Shown here: piece after piece, positions 1 to 6,025 of the stretch
Layout: the number at the start of each line of letters is the position of its first letter
Numbering within the stretch: position 1 is the stretch's first letter
Assembly (NCBI GenBank): GCA_017540915.1
Contig: JAFYAD010000262.1
Span: forward strand, 1 to 6,025
Direction: 5' to 3'
Source: Lachnospiraceae bacterium
GTDB taxonomy: Bacteria; Bacillota_A; Clostridia; Lachnospirales; Lachnospiraceae
DNA length: 6,025 nucleotides
Notes under the pieces: model-generated
What the model saw: the letters and a program-made list of their open reading frames with translations, nothing else
The model's database searches: none
Told to the model about the DNA's origin: nothing
Translations under genes and position numbers: made by a program

Positions 1-1993
1 CCACCAGGATGATCTCAAACATTAATACAAATGCCCTGCTTGCAATTCCCGGCTCTGCTGCTTCCGTAGCTGTATCGTCTGCTTCTGCTATGGTGCTCTG
101 GGCTCCTGTGCCGTTAAAGAAGTTTAAGAACATTCTCCACATGTTCGCATCAGGCTGTTCCGCCGACGCCGGAGTGATATCCACGATCTGCCACCCTATG
201 CCCTCAATCCACATCTCAACCCAGGCATGGGCTCCGGAGTCCGAAACATTGACCTCTACCACAGCGGTGTCCGCCAGCATCTTGTATCCGCTGTAGTAAT
301 CATCAGTGTTAAGATCCTCCCTGATCTTACCTTCCTCCACCACATCCGTGGCATCCACAACATAGCCTTCCACATACCTTGCCGGAATGCCAAGTCTCCT
401 GAAAACAAGCGTTGCGGCACTAGCAAAGTGGGAACAGTACCCCCTCCTGTTCTCCATCAGGAAGTAATTGACAAAATCCTTATTGCGGGGGGTATATCCC
501 GGTCTGTATGTATATGGAATGTTCGCCTGGTAATATGATGCCAACAGCATTGCGTTCTGTGGCGGACTTAAAGCCGGATCCAGCCCCGCATCTTTTATGA
601 TGGCATCAAGAGCTGCCGTGTTATCCTCCGGCACAAGAAGGCAGACTGCTTTCTCTTCCTCAGTCAGATCGTTCTTTTCTCTCAGAGCATAACGGGATTC
701 GGCAATCTTAGTAGGTGCGGCAAAAGAAGTATAATAAGTATATTCCGTGGTGCTGCCTGCCAGCTGATACATAGGATCATCCGGGCAGAAATAGGGAAGA
801 TACCCGCCACCTTCGGCAGCCACATTCCTGACCGACATCTTACCGGTTCCCGAATACTCGTCCCCGCTCTCTACAAAACCTTTCACAGATAGTGCTGTCT
901 CATTACTCAAAAACTTATCAACCGTCCATCTGTTAAAAAACGGCTCATAGGGTCCACCGGTAAAATGTCTGAGGTAGATCCTGTTCTCAGACAAAGGTGT
1001 GTATGTCAGTGTCAGATCCGTCTCATAGTCAAGCCTTACGGAACTGATGCCCCCAAGCCGTCCGCTGGAGAGACTGCCGCTGTTCTCATAGTATTTGAAA
1101 AGCCCGGCCAGACCGTAGATAGCTAAGTTTTGTACCACGTCATTGCTCGAAGTCTTTATCTCACTGTCCTTTGTCCCTTTATGGATGGAATTTCCCGGAA
1201 ATATGGCTGCTATCAGCGCTGTCACCACAATGGCGGGAACCAGCACCAGCGCCCATGTTTCAAACAATGTCTTAGCAGAATAAATATAGGTATACCGCTC
1301 TTTTTTGTATTCGTATTTATTATCCTGTCTGTGAAGCCTGTAGTGACCGCCCTTCTTTATCATGACCGCCAGCAGGAAGCCGGTCAGTAACATCACCACG
1401 AAAATACCGGAAGGCTCCAGCCCGATATACAAAGGCATGAACATCGCAAAGATCACTGCTGCGACACAGGGCCATATCCTCATTCTTCTGGATATGAAAA
1501 TATTGGTCAGTATACAGCACACGGCTCCTATATATATCATGGCCATGGTCACATATGCAGGGTTATCCCCGTTCATGACTGTATACACCCTGACTGCGTT
1601 TGAATCAAAATAAACTGCAGTCTTTTCATTCAGTTTATTCAGAATAGTGTAAAAACCGCTGTTAATGTACTGCATAAAAGACGAACCGCAGGCAGCCATC
1701 ACAAACAACAGGAAAATATAGCCCACATTCTCGGATATGGCGTTATAATACAAAAAAGCCGTAAACAAAGATACCGCCAAAAGCACCAGCTCTATCAGAA
1801 AGAGATTGCAGTTTACCGACACCGCCGACAGGAATGCCCCGAAAGCTCCTCCCACCACGAAAAACACTATGAGAGCCTTGGCAAACAGCGTAAAAGCCCT
1901 GTTTTCTGACTGATTGCGCTCAGAGTTTTCATTGATCTTTATACCGGTGTTAACCGTGTTTTTTTTCTTTCTTTGGAAAAGCAACTTAAGCAC
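1..1993 (-). CDS. Multi-pass membrane protein with extracytoplasmic transglutaminase-like domain (3' truncated by window)
   Basis: The frame is open from GTG at 1993 to the window edge: 664 codons, no stop seen. Seven predicted membrane helices (about 38-60, 62-83, 91-108, 145-167, 172-192, 195-213, 246-265) obey the positive-inside rule and place residues ~266-650 outside the cell. That region ends in a transglutaminase-like core with an intact triad: Cys520 in RRGYCSHF, His589 in GAHAWVEMW and Asp605 in IVDITP. A further hydrophobic stretch begins near 653, probably a last membrane helix as in TgpA/DUF3488-type proteins. The start has an exact 8-nt Shine-Dalgarno and overlaps DUF58 by 8 nt (GTG then TAA), indicating coupled translation. 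Family members may act as cysteine proteases, amidases or crosslinkers on envelope proteins or peptidoglycan; the substrate here is unknown. Residues ~267-480 between membrane and catalytic core are unassigned. Confidence 0.93.
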   Translation of the reverse strand, partial: MLKLLFQRKKKNTVNTGIKINENSERNQSENRAFTLFAKALIVFFVVGGAFGAFLSAVSVNCNLFLIELVLLAVSLFTAFLYYNAISENVGYIFLLFVMAACGSSFMQYINSGFYTILNKLNEKTAVYFDSNAVRVYTVMNGDNPAYVTMAMIYIGAVCCILTNIFISRRMRIWPCVAAVIFAMFMPLYIGLEPSGIFVVMLLTGFLLAVMIKKGGHYRLHRQDNKYEYKKERYTYIYSAKTLFETWALVLVPAIVVTALIAAIFPGNSIHKGTKDSEIKTSSNDVVQNLAIYGLAGLFKYYENSGSLSSGRLGGISSVRLDYETDLTLTYTPLSENRIYLRHFTGGPYEPFFNRWTVDKFLSNETALSVKGFVESGDEYSGTGKMSVRNVAAEGGGYLPYFCPDDPMYQLAGSTTEYTYYTSFAAPTKIAESRYALREKNDLTEEEKAVCLLVPEDNTAALDAIIKDAGLDPALSPPQNAMLLASYYQANIPYTYRPGYTPRNKDFVNYFLMENRRGYCSHFASAATLVFRRLGIPARYVEGYVVDATDVVEEGKIREDLNTDDYYSGYKMLADTAVVEVNVSDSGAHAWVEMWIEGIGWQIVDITPASAEQPDANMWRMFLNFFNGTGAQSTIAEADDTATEAAEPGIASRAFVLMFEIILV

Positions 1994-3065
1994 GTTCAGT
2001 CACCTCCCCTTCGATCTCCCTGCCGTTCTCATGAACCAGGACCACCGATCTAAGCTCCGGTCTGACCTTGAACAAAAGGTTCAGATTACCGCCTGTCACG
2101 CCTTCTATACTGGAAGTCATAAGCTCCTTAAAAGCTGTCTCCAGCTGTGGCACGGTAGCGCTCGTAACCTCCTCAAACTCCATGTCCCTTCCTGTCTTGA
2201 TTAAAATACGCACAGGTACCAGTTCCCTGATAAATGCCAGGGAAAGCCCGTATGCATAACCCATAATATCGTTATTTGCCAGCGCGTTGGCACCCAGATC
2301 GCAGAAGATCACTGCCTCCGACTGGGACACTGCTGTGTATTCTTTCACCATAAGCTTTTGTTTTTTGGCAGAGAGCTTCCAGTGAATATCCTTTAACCTG
2401 TCACCGGGTATATATTCCCTCATATCAGTAACTTCCGAGAAATCATTTCCCTTACCTACCGAATTTACGGACTCGGTCACCCCTGTGCGAAATGTGTCCA
2501 TATCATCCCTGTCTGTAACTGTGTACAAAGGCATCACAAATGCCGTACTGTCACTGTTAACCTGTACTGTCACGGAGATAAACCCGCAGAGATCCCTGTA
2601 AGTAAAACTCTCTATGGAAACCCTGAGTCTGCCGCAGTACTCACTCTCCATGTCCATGTCAAAATGCTCGGTACCCATCGCAGACATAGGCATATCCACC
2701 ACTAACGGCATCTTAAGTCCCATAAATGTATTCTCTATACTGCCCTTTACTTCACAGTTCAGTGACGTGAAGATACTCCTGTTTCGAAGTTCGATCCTCC
2801 ACAGGTTCTTGGCTCCGACTTCGGTATTGCCGGAATTACCCGTTATCCTCAGATCCACGAAAGATCTTGCAAAAAGGGCGCTGCATACGGATATGAAGGG
2901 CATCAGAGTCAGAATACACATGAATATCAGGATCATACGGCTCTGAAAGAAAACATACAGGAAGAAAACAAAAAGCATAAAAAGGACATATCCCACTATT
3001 GCAAGCGGATATGTCCCCACACTGTATTTTCTGTTGTCCTTTCCTGACTCATGCATTTTTAACAC
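1986..3065 (-). CDS. DUF58 domain membrane protein
   Basis: This 359-residue protein has two adjacent N-terminal membrane segments (about 18-40 and 43-65) and a long cytoplasmic part. The DUF58 signature is clear at 218-243: EYIPGDRLKDIHWKLSAKK followed by a conserved VKEY. The segment after it (about 250-345) resembles the start of a VWA-like fold (AVIFCDLGAN), as is common in this family. The start is GTG at 3065: AAGGA lies 5 nt upstream of it, whereas the in-frame ATG at 3056 would be 14 nt from that site. The gene follows moxR after 36 nt and overlaps the next gene by 8 nt. DUF58 proteins commonly pair with MoxR ATPases and are thought to link the ATPase to membrane or envelope clients; the biochemical activity is not established. 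The family assignment is secure, the function is inferred. Confidence 0.94.
   Translation of the reverse strand: MLKMHESGKDNRKYSVGTYPLAIVGYVLFMLFVFFLYVFFQSRMILIFMCILTLMPFISVCSALFARSFVDLRITGNSGNTEVGAKNLWRIELRNRSIFTSLNCEVKGSIENTFMGLKMPLVVDMPMSAMGTEHFDMDMESEYCGRLRVSIESFTYRDLCGFISVTVQVNSDSTAFVMPLYTVTDRDDMDTFRTGVTESVNSVGKGNDFSEVTDMREYIPGDRLKDIHWKLSAKKQKLMVKEYTAVSQSEAVIFCDLGANALANNDIMGYAYGLSLAFIRELVPVRILIKTGRDMEFEEVTSATVPQLETAFKELMTSSIEGVTGGNLNLLFKVRPELRSVVLVHENGREIEGEVTERA
2000..2007 (-). promoter_or_regulatory. Ribosome binding site that fixes the GTG start of the transglutaminase gene
   Basis: GGAGGTGA, an 8-nt exact complement of the 16S anti-Shine-Dalgarno TCACCTCC, lies inside the 3' end of the DUF58 coding region, 6 nt before GTG at 1993. 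It decides this non-ATG start, since no ATG is near. Confidence 0.9.
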
Positions 3066-3101
3066 CGGATTCCTTCAAGATCTGCAATTATCTTATGTTG
3101 A

Positions 3102-4046
3102 TCACATACGGGGAGCAGGTACGCTCTGCAAGAGTTCTCTCACAGCCCTGGCTGCATCAAATCCCTCTGCCTTTGCACGTCCGCTAAGCTTTACCCTGTG
3201 GCTCAACACATTCACAAGCTCCTTTTGAACATCCATTGCCGTCACGAAATCCCTGCCATCCATAACCGCCAGAGCACGGGATATACGAAGCAGTGCAATT
3301 GAAGCCCTCGGGCTTGCTCCTGCGTCAAACATCACATTTTTCCTGGTCTCCTCCACCAGCGTCACCATATAATCATAAAGGCTGTCATGCACGAACACCT
3401 TCTCGGCCGCAGATCTAACCTCGATAAGCTCCTCAGCTGTCATAACAGCATTTATATCAACGGTCTTGCGTACCGTCTCTTCCTTCAGGATGTCAGCGGC
3501 AGCCTCATGTGAAGGATAACCCATGGAAACGCAGATCATAAAACGGTCAAGCTGTGACTCAGGCAACATCTGTGTTCCGGAAGATCCCATGGGATTTTCC
3601 GTCGCTATCACCACAAAGGGCTTTGGCAGCGGTCTTGTGACACCATCCACCGTTGCAGTGCCCTCTTCCATGACTTCCAGCAGAGCGGACTGGGTCTTGG
3701 GAGATGTACGGTTCAACTCGTCAGCCAGAAAAAGATTGGCAAACACCGAACCCTCCCTGTATTCAAACTCACCGGTATTGCTGTTATACATGGAGAATCC
3801 CAATATATCACTGGGCAAAACATCGGGAGTGAACTGCACACGTCGGTATTTTAATGAAAGAGCCTTTCCCATGGTGGTAGCAAGGGTTGTCTTTCCGACT
3901 CCGGGTATATCCTCCATCAGTACATGTCCTCCTGCCACCACGGCAGCCAGAACATCCGAAACGACCTCGCTCTTACCCTTTATGACCTTATTTATCTCTC
4001 CGCGCACCGCATCGAGCTTTTGTACATATTTTGCATTTTCTGACAT
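3102..4046 (-). CDS. MoxR-family AAA+ ATPase
   Basis: This 314-residue soluble ATPase of the MoxR class (AAA_3 core plus C-terminal lid) has the usual family length. Visible motifs are Walker A IPGVGKTT (47-54), Walker B LFLADELNR (105-113), sensor 1 IATENP (147-152), arginine finger in QLDRF (165-169) and sensor 2 SPR (245-247). All catalytic positions are intact. The start ATG is preceded by GGAG with 7-nt spacing; this site overlaps the TGA of the upstream ATPase gene, and the intergenic gap is only 4 nt, so translation is probably coupled. MoxR proteins are generally regarded as chaperone-like ATPases that mature or activate partner proteins, often VWA or DUF58 proteins encoded next to them. 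The next gene here is DUF58, which fits. The specific client is unknown. Confidence 0.96.
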   Translation of the reverse strand: MSENAKYVQKLDAVRGEINKVIKGKSEVVSDVLAAVVAGGHVLMEDIPGVGKTTLATTMGKALSLKYRRVQFTPDVLPSDILGFSMYNSNTGEFEYREGSVFANLFLADELNRTSPKTQSALLEVMEEGTATVDGVTRPLPKPFVVIATENPMGSSGTQMLPESQLDRFMICVSMGYPSHEAAADILKEETVRKTVDINAVMTAEELIEVRSAAEKVFVHDSLYDYMVTLVEETRKNVMFDAGASPRASIALLRISRALAVMDGRDFVTAMDVQKELVNVLSHRVKLSGRAKAEGFDAARAVRELLQSVPAPRM

Positions 4047-4050
4047 ATTC

Positions 4051-5535
4051 TCACTCCAAAAGTTTTCTTATCATATCGGCAGTATATACCACCTTTTCCT
4101 CGCCGCAGGCTTCAATGCGATACAGCGCATGCGCAGCCACATGCTCCGCAGCCTGCTCGATATCTCGCACTCCGGATGTTCCCGTACATATATCTATGAT
4201 GGCATCCAGCGCATCCTCGCCAACCTCGCACTCATCCGGTTTCAGTTCCATGCGTTTTAAGATCTTCGGCATGACGAAGTTTTTGAATATGATCTTCTTT
4301 TCATCGGGAGTGTAATCCGGAATTTCAATCACCGCAAAGCGGGACATTAAAGGTGCAGATATCTGCGACTTGTCATTGGCGGTAGCTATGGGATAAACAC
4401 CTGATGTAGGTATCATGCACTCCATGTAATTGTCCGTAAATCCAAGATTATCCAACAAGGTAAGAAGAACATCCGCGGGATTTCCGTTTCCTTTTCCGGA
4501 ATTGGCCTTATCCAGCTCATTGATGATAAACACAAGGTTGGATGCCCCGGCCATCTGGAATGCCTCCATTATGATGCCGGGCTTTGCATTTGAGTATATC
4601 CTCGAGCTTCCCGTAAGCTGCTCCGGGTCATTTATGGAGCTCATATCCAGTGTAGTCCATGGAAGCTTCAGGATCCGGGCTACAGCGTATGCTATCTGGG
4701 ATTTGCCCGTACCTGCCGGACCTATCAGCAGGATTCCGTAAGCAGGCAGCATATGTGTTCTATTGATCTGTATGATGGTCTCGATGATGCGCTGTTTGAC
4801 ACGCTCCATGCCGTACAGCTCCTCATCCAGGATCTCCCGGGCTCTCACCGGATCTATAGAATCAAAATAATCATTTTTCCATTGAATGTTCATCATGATG
4901 GAAAGAGCTCTCTGGGCGTGACGCCTCTCCTCAGACGTAACCTCCGCAGCCCTTGCCACCGCCAGATTTCTCCTGGCCCACAGCCTGATATTGTCAGGCA
5001 AGGTCCTGCCGGCACAGGTTATGAAATCGGTAATGCTCTGGATGCTGGTGAGCTTCATATCGTCACCCGTCTCCTCCGCATCCTCATCGATCTCGGACTC
5101 ATCGGGAGCATCACTGGCAAAGAGACGCTCTATCATGTACTGCAAAAAACCATCATCCGCGGAGAGCTTGGAACCACCTCCAACTCCCATCTCACGGATC
5201 CTGTATACCGCATAACCCTCATCAGTGTTATGTCCGGATAATTTTACCTTCACGTGGTTTTCCCCAAGCCACTTCAACAGGCTGGTAAACCTTGCGTCAA
5301 CCTTTATGATATCCGCCGAAAAAACTCCATCATCACCTTCAAATTCGAAGGTCGTGCGTTTGACCGGATTGGTAAAAATGCCTGTAGAATGATGTTTGTG
5401 CTGCTTTTCCCTGTTATCTATGAGCAGGATCGGATAATCATCCGAAGCCTCATTCCGGTCCGATCTATATGTTGTAAACGTACACACTGCCGGTGCCTTT
5501 GTCTCATTTACTTTATTAAAATCACATACGGGCAT
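4051..5535 (-). CDS. Lon-like AAA+ ATPase lacking the protease domain
   Basis: This 494-residue cytoplasmic protein has no signal peptide or membrane segment. Residues ~200-494 align by eye with the ATPase module of Lon: a helical linker leads into EELYGMERVKQRI (239-250), which parallels Lon DEDHYGLEKVKERI. Walker A GPAGTGKS is at 272-279, Walker B FIINELDK at 336-343, sensor 1 ATAND at 384-388, the arginine finger is R399 (MSRF), and sensor 2 is GVR at 455-457. The protein stops right after the AAA+ lid, so the Ser-Lys protease domain of Lon is absent. The first Walker B acid is Asn339 instead of Asp, while catalytic Glu340 is kept. Residues 1-~195 do not resemble the Lon N domain; they include an acidic stretch (142-159). 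It is the first gene of the operon, with a strong RBS. Likely role (inferred): non-proteolytic remodelling or unfoldase work together with the adjacent MoxR. It is not Lon itself; calling it lon would be wrong. Confidence 0.9.
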   Translation of the reverse strand: MPVCDFNKVNETKAPAVCTFTTYRSDRNEASDDYPILLIDNREKQHKHHSTGIFTNPVKRTTFEFEGDDGVFSADIIKVDARFTSLLKWLGENHVKVKLSGHNTDEGYAVYRIREMGVGGGSKLSADDGFLQYMIERLFASDAPDESEIDEDAEETGDDMKLTSIQSITDFITCAGRTLPDNIRLWARRNLAVARAAEVTSEERRHAQRALSIMMNIQWKNDYFDSIDPVRAREILDEELYGMERVKQRIIETIIQINRTHMLPAYGILLIGPAGTGKSQIAYAVARILKLPWTTLDMSSINDPEQLTGSSRIYSNAKPGIIMEAFQMAGASNLVFIINELDKANSGKGNGNPADVLLTLLDNLGFTDNYMECMIPTSGVYPIATANDKSQISAPLMSRFAVIEIPDYTPDEKKIIFKNFVMPKILKRMELKPDECEVGEDALDAIIDICTGTSGVRDIEQAAEHVAAHALYRIEACGEEKVVYTADMIRKLLE

Positions 5536-5541
5536 CGCTAT

Positions 5542-5547
5542 CCTCCT
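5542..5547 (-). promoter_or_regulatory. Ribosome binding site of the Lon-like AAA+ gene
   Basis: AGGAGG lies 6 nt before the ATG at 5535. This near-perfect anti-SD complement at ideal spacing fixes the start codon of the first gene of the operon. Confidence 0.9.
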
Positions 5548-5569
5548 GCAAGCACAACATAATATAAAA

Positions 5570-5593
5570 AGAACTGTTCTCTCTTTTCGAAAA
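5570..5593. promoter_or_regulatory. Two short palindromes in the operon leader
   Basis: Just downstream of the predicted transcription start are TTTTCGAAAA (5584-5593) and AGAACTGTTCT (5570-5580), both perfect dyads. They could be a regulator site or a weak leader hairpin: the transcript of the second could form 4 bp around a CAG loop followed by TTTTT. No known regulator consensus is matched, and short dyads are common in AT-rich spacers. Confidence 0.25.
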
Positions 5594-5609
5594 AAACTAA
5601 AACATTAAA

Positions 5610-5638
5610 ATAATAGCATATTTTCGCAATTAAATCAA
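5610..5638 (-). promoter_or_regulatory. Sigma-A-type promoter for the AAA+/MoxR/DUF58/transglutaminase operon
   Basis: On the minus strand there is a -35 hexamer TTGATT (5638-5633), exactly 17 nt of spacer, and a -10 hexamer TATTAT (5615-5610). The -10 is preceded by TGC, which makes an extended -10 element. Transcription would start near 5602-5604, leaving a leader of about 68 nt before the ATG at 5535. It sits just after the rRNA operon terminator and upstream of the first protein gene, which is where an operon promoter is expected. The region is AT-rich, so chance matches are possible, but correct spacing plus the TG motif makes this the best candidate. Confidence 0.75.
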
Positions 5639-5658
5639 AATGTATTTCCTTCAAATAT

Positions 5659-5692
5659 AAAAAACCGAAATCCTGAATTCTCAAGATTTCGG
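5659..5692 (-). terminator. Intrinsic terminator of the rRNA/tRNA operon
   Basis: On the minus strand a 12-bp stem (CCGAAATCTTGA with TCAGGATTTCGG, one G-U pair) encloses the 4-nt loop GAAT and is followed at once by six T residues (5664-5659). It begins 6 nt past the tRNA 3' end. This is a textbook rho-independent terminator that separates the rRNA/tRNA transcript from the downstream protein operon. The stem is nearly symmetric, but the opposite strand lacks a comparable T run (only short T tracts), so it is called unidirectional. Confidence 0.93.
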
Positions 5693-5698
5693 CTTAAA

Positions 5699-5769
5699 CA
5701 GGGGATGAGAGAATCGAACTCCCGCCAAAGGTTTTGGAGACCCCTATCATACCATTTGACCAATCCCCT
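5699..5769 (-). tRNA. tRNA-Trp (anticodon CCA)
   Basis: A complete 71-nt cloverleaf folds on the minus strand. The acceptor stem AGGGGAT/ATCCCCT pairs perfectly over 7 bp with discriminator G. The D arm is GTCA/TGAT with a GG-containing loop. The anticodon loop is CTCCAAA with anticodon CCA (5737-5735), which reads UGG (Trp). The T arm is GGGAG/CTCTC with loop TTCGATT. The anticodon stem GGGGT/ACCTT includes two G-U wobbles. The 3' CCA is not encoded (the transcript continues with TTT), so it must be added by a nucleotidyltransferase. It lies between 23S and a terminator and is therefore likely co-transcribed with the rRNA operon. Confidence 0.95.
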
Positions 5770-5833
5770 ACATTGAAAAAAAACTCATACCCTCAAAATT
5801 TCACACAGATACTCACGACAACAGCTTTTCATC
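5770..5833 (-). other. 23S to tRNA-Trp spacer
   Basis: This ~60-nt transcribed spacer separates 23S from the tRNA. It is too short to hold a 5S rRNA (about 115-120 nt), and no 5S-like conserved core is visible. It contains a T8 run in the transcript (5776-5783) without a stable hairpin directly before it, so transcription is expected to continue into the tRNA. The 23S-proximal part probably contributes to the rRNA processing stem, whose 5' partner is outside the window. Confidence 0.6.
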
Positions 5834-6025
5834 ATAAACACGCCTTCGACCGATTAGTGGCAGTCCGCTTAACACATTACTGTGCTTACACTCCTGTCCT
5901 ATCTACCTGATACTCTCTCAGGGGTCTTATTTCCTTTAAGGAAGGGATATCTCATCTTGGGGGGGACTTCACGCTTAGATGCCTTCAGCGTTTATTCCTT
6001 CCCGACTTGGCTACCCTGCGATGGG
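5834..6025 (-). rRNA. 23S ribosomal RNA, 3' end (partial)
   Basis: This is the 3'-terminal ~190 nt of a large-subunit rRNA, transcribed leftward and cut by the window edge. On the plus strand the block from about 5841 onward reads as the reverse complement of the conserved end of 23S: the cgaccgattagtgg segment, the caggggtctta segment, ctcatcttgg followed by a 7-G run, and cttcacgcttagatgccttcagcg. These match domain VI landmarks of bacterial 23S and look closer to clostridial than to enterobacterial versions. The exact mature 3' end is estimated; sequence conservation fades near 5834-5841. The sarcin-ricin loop lies beyond the window. No 5S gene follows it. Confidence 0.95.

Noticed and set aside
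9..538. Plus-strand open frames over the low-coordinate end
   Set aside because: The minus strand here encodes the transglutaminase core with its Cys, His and Asp motifs; the plus-strand frames are shadows.
3523..4260. Long plus-strand open frame of 245 codons
   Set aside because: It lies antisense to moxR and the end of the Lon-like gene, both of which have clear motifs; its translation shows no recognisable domain. It is a shadow frame.
4753..5241. Plus-strand open frame of 162 codons
   Set aside because: It is fully antisense to the Lon-like ATPase gene, with no family motif or RBS of note.
4051..5535. Annotation as Lon protease
   Set aside because: The protease domain with its Ser-Lys dyad is absent, the protein ends after the AAA+ lid, and the N-terminal region does not look like Lon.
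5570..5580. AGAACTGTTCT as a LexA/SOS box
   Set aside because: Firmicutes LexA sites need GAAC and GTTC separated by 4 nt; here the gap is 1 nt.
5776..5783. T8 run after the 23S end as a possible terminator
   Set aside because: No stable hairpin precedes it, and a strong terminator occurs after the tRNA.
1..6025. CRISPR array, insertion sequence or phage genes
   Set aside because: No spaced direct repeats, terminal inverted repeats, transposase, integrase or phage motifs were seen on either strand.

Overview
The window reads as a bacterial chromosome segment, most likely from an anaerobic clostridial Firmicute and possibly Lachnospiraceae. The evidence is the 3' end of a 23S rRNA with clostridial-looking sequence, near-consensus Firmicutes-type Shine-Dalgarno sites, GTG starts, and a sigma-A-type promoter in an AT-rich spacer. 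The lineage is an inference from pattern recognition; no database was searched. Every gene I can support lies on the minus strand, so biological order runs from high to low coordinates.

Layout in transcription order: (1) the 3' end of a 23S rRNA gene (about 6025 to 5834); (2) a spacer of about 60 nt; (3) a tRNA-Trp (CCA anticodon, 5769-5699); (4) a strong intrinsic terminator (5692-5659) that closes this rRNA/tRNA unit without a 5S gene between 23S and terminator; (5) an AT-rich intergenic stretch with an extended -10 promoter (-35 at 5638-5633, -10 at 5615-5610) and two small palindromes; (6) a tightly packed four-gene operon that runs off the low-coordinate edge.

The operon starts with an unusual 494-residue AAA+ ATPase whose C-terminal ~300 residues resemble the ATPase module of Lon, but which has no Lon protease domain and carries Asn in place of the Walker B Asp. 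It is followed after 4 nt by a canonical MoxR-type AAA+ ATPase. After 36 nt comes a two-pass membrane protein with a DUF58 domain, and then, overlapping by 8 nt, a large multi-pass membrane protein with an extracytoplasmic transglutaminase-like domain that keeps the Cys-His-Asp triad (truncated by the window edge).

MoxR, DUF58 and a membrane transglutaminase-like protein form a recurrent bacterial gene set. The usual interpretation is that a MoxR chaperone-like ATPase acts, via a DUF58 partner, on a membrane or cell-envelope enzyme. The distinctive feature here is the second, Lon-derived and presumably non-proteolytic AAA+ protein as the promoter-proximal gene, with an N-terminal ~200 residues that I do not recognise. 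Plus-strand reading frames are all antisense shadows of these genes.
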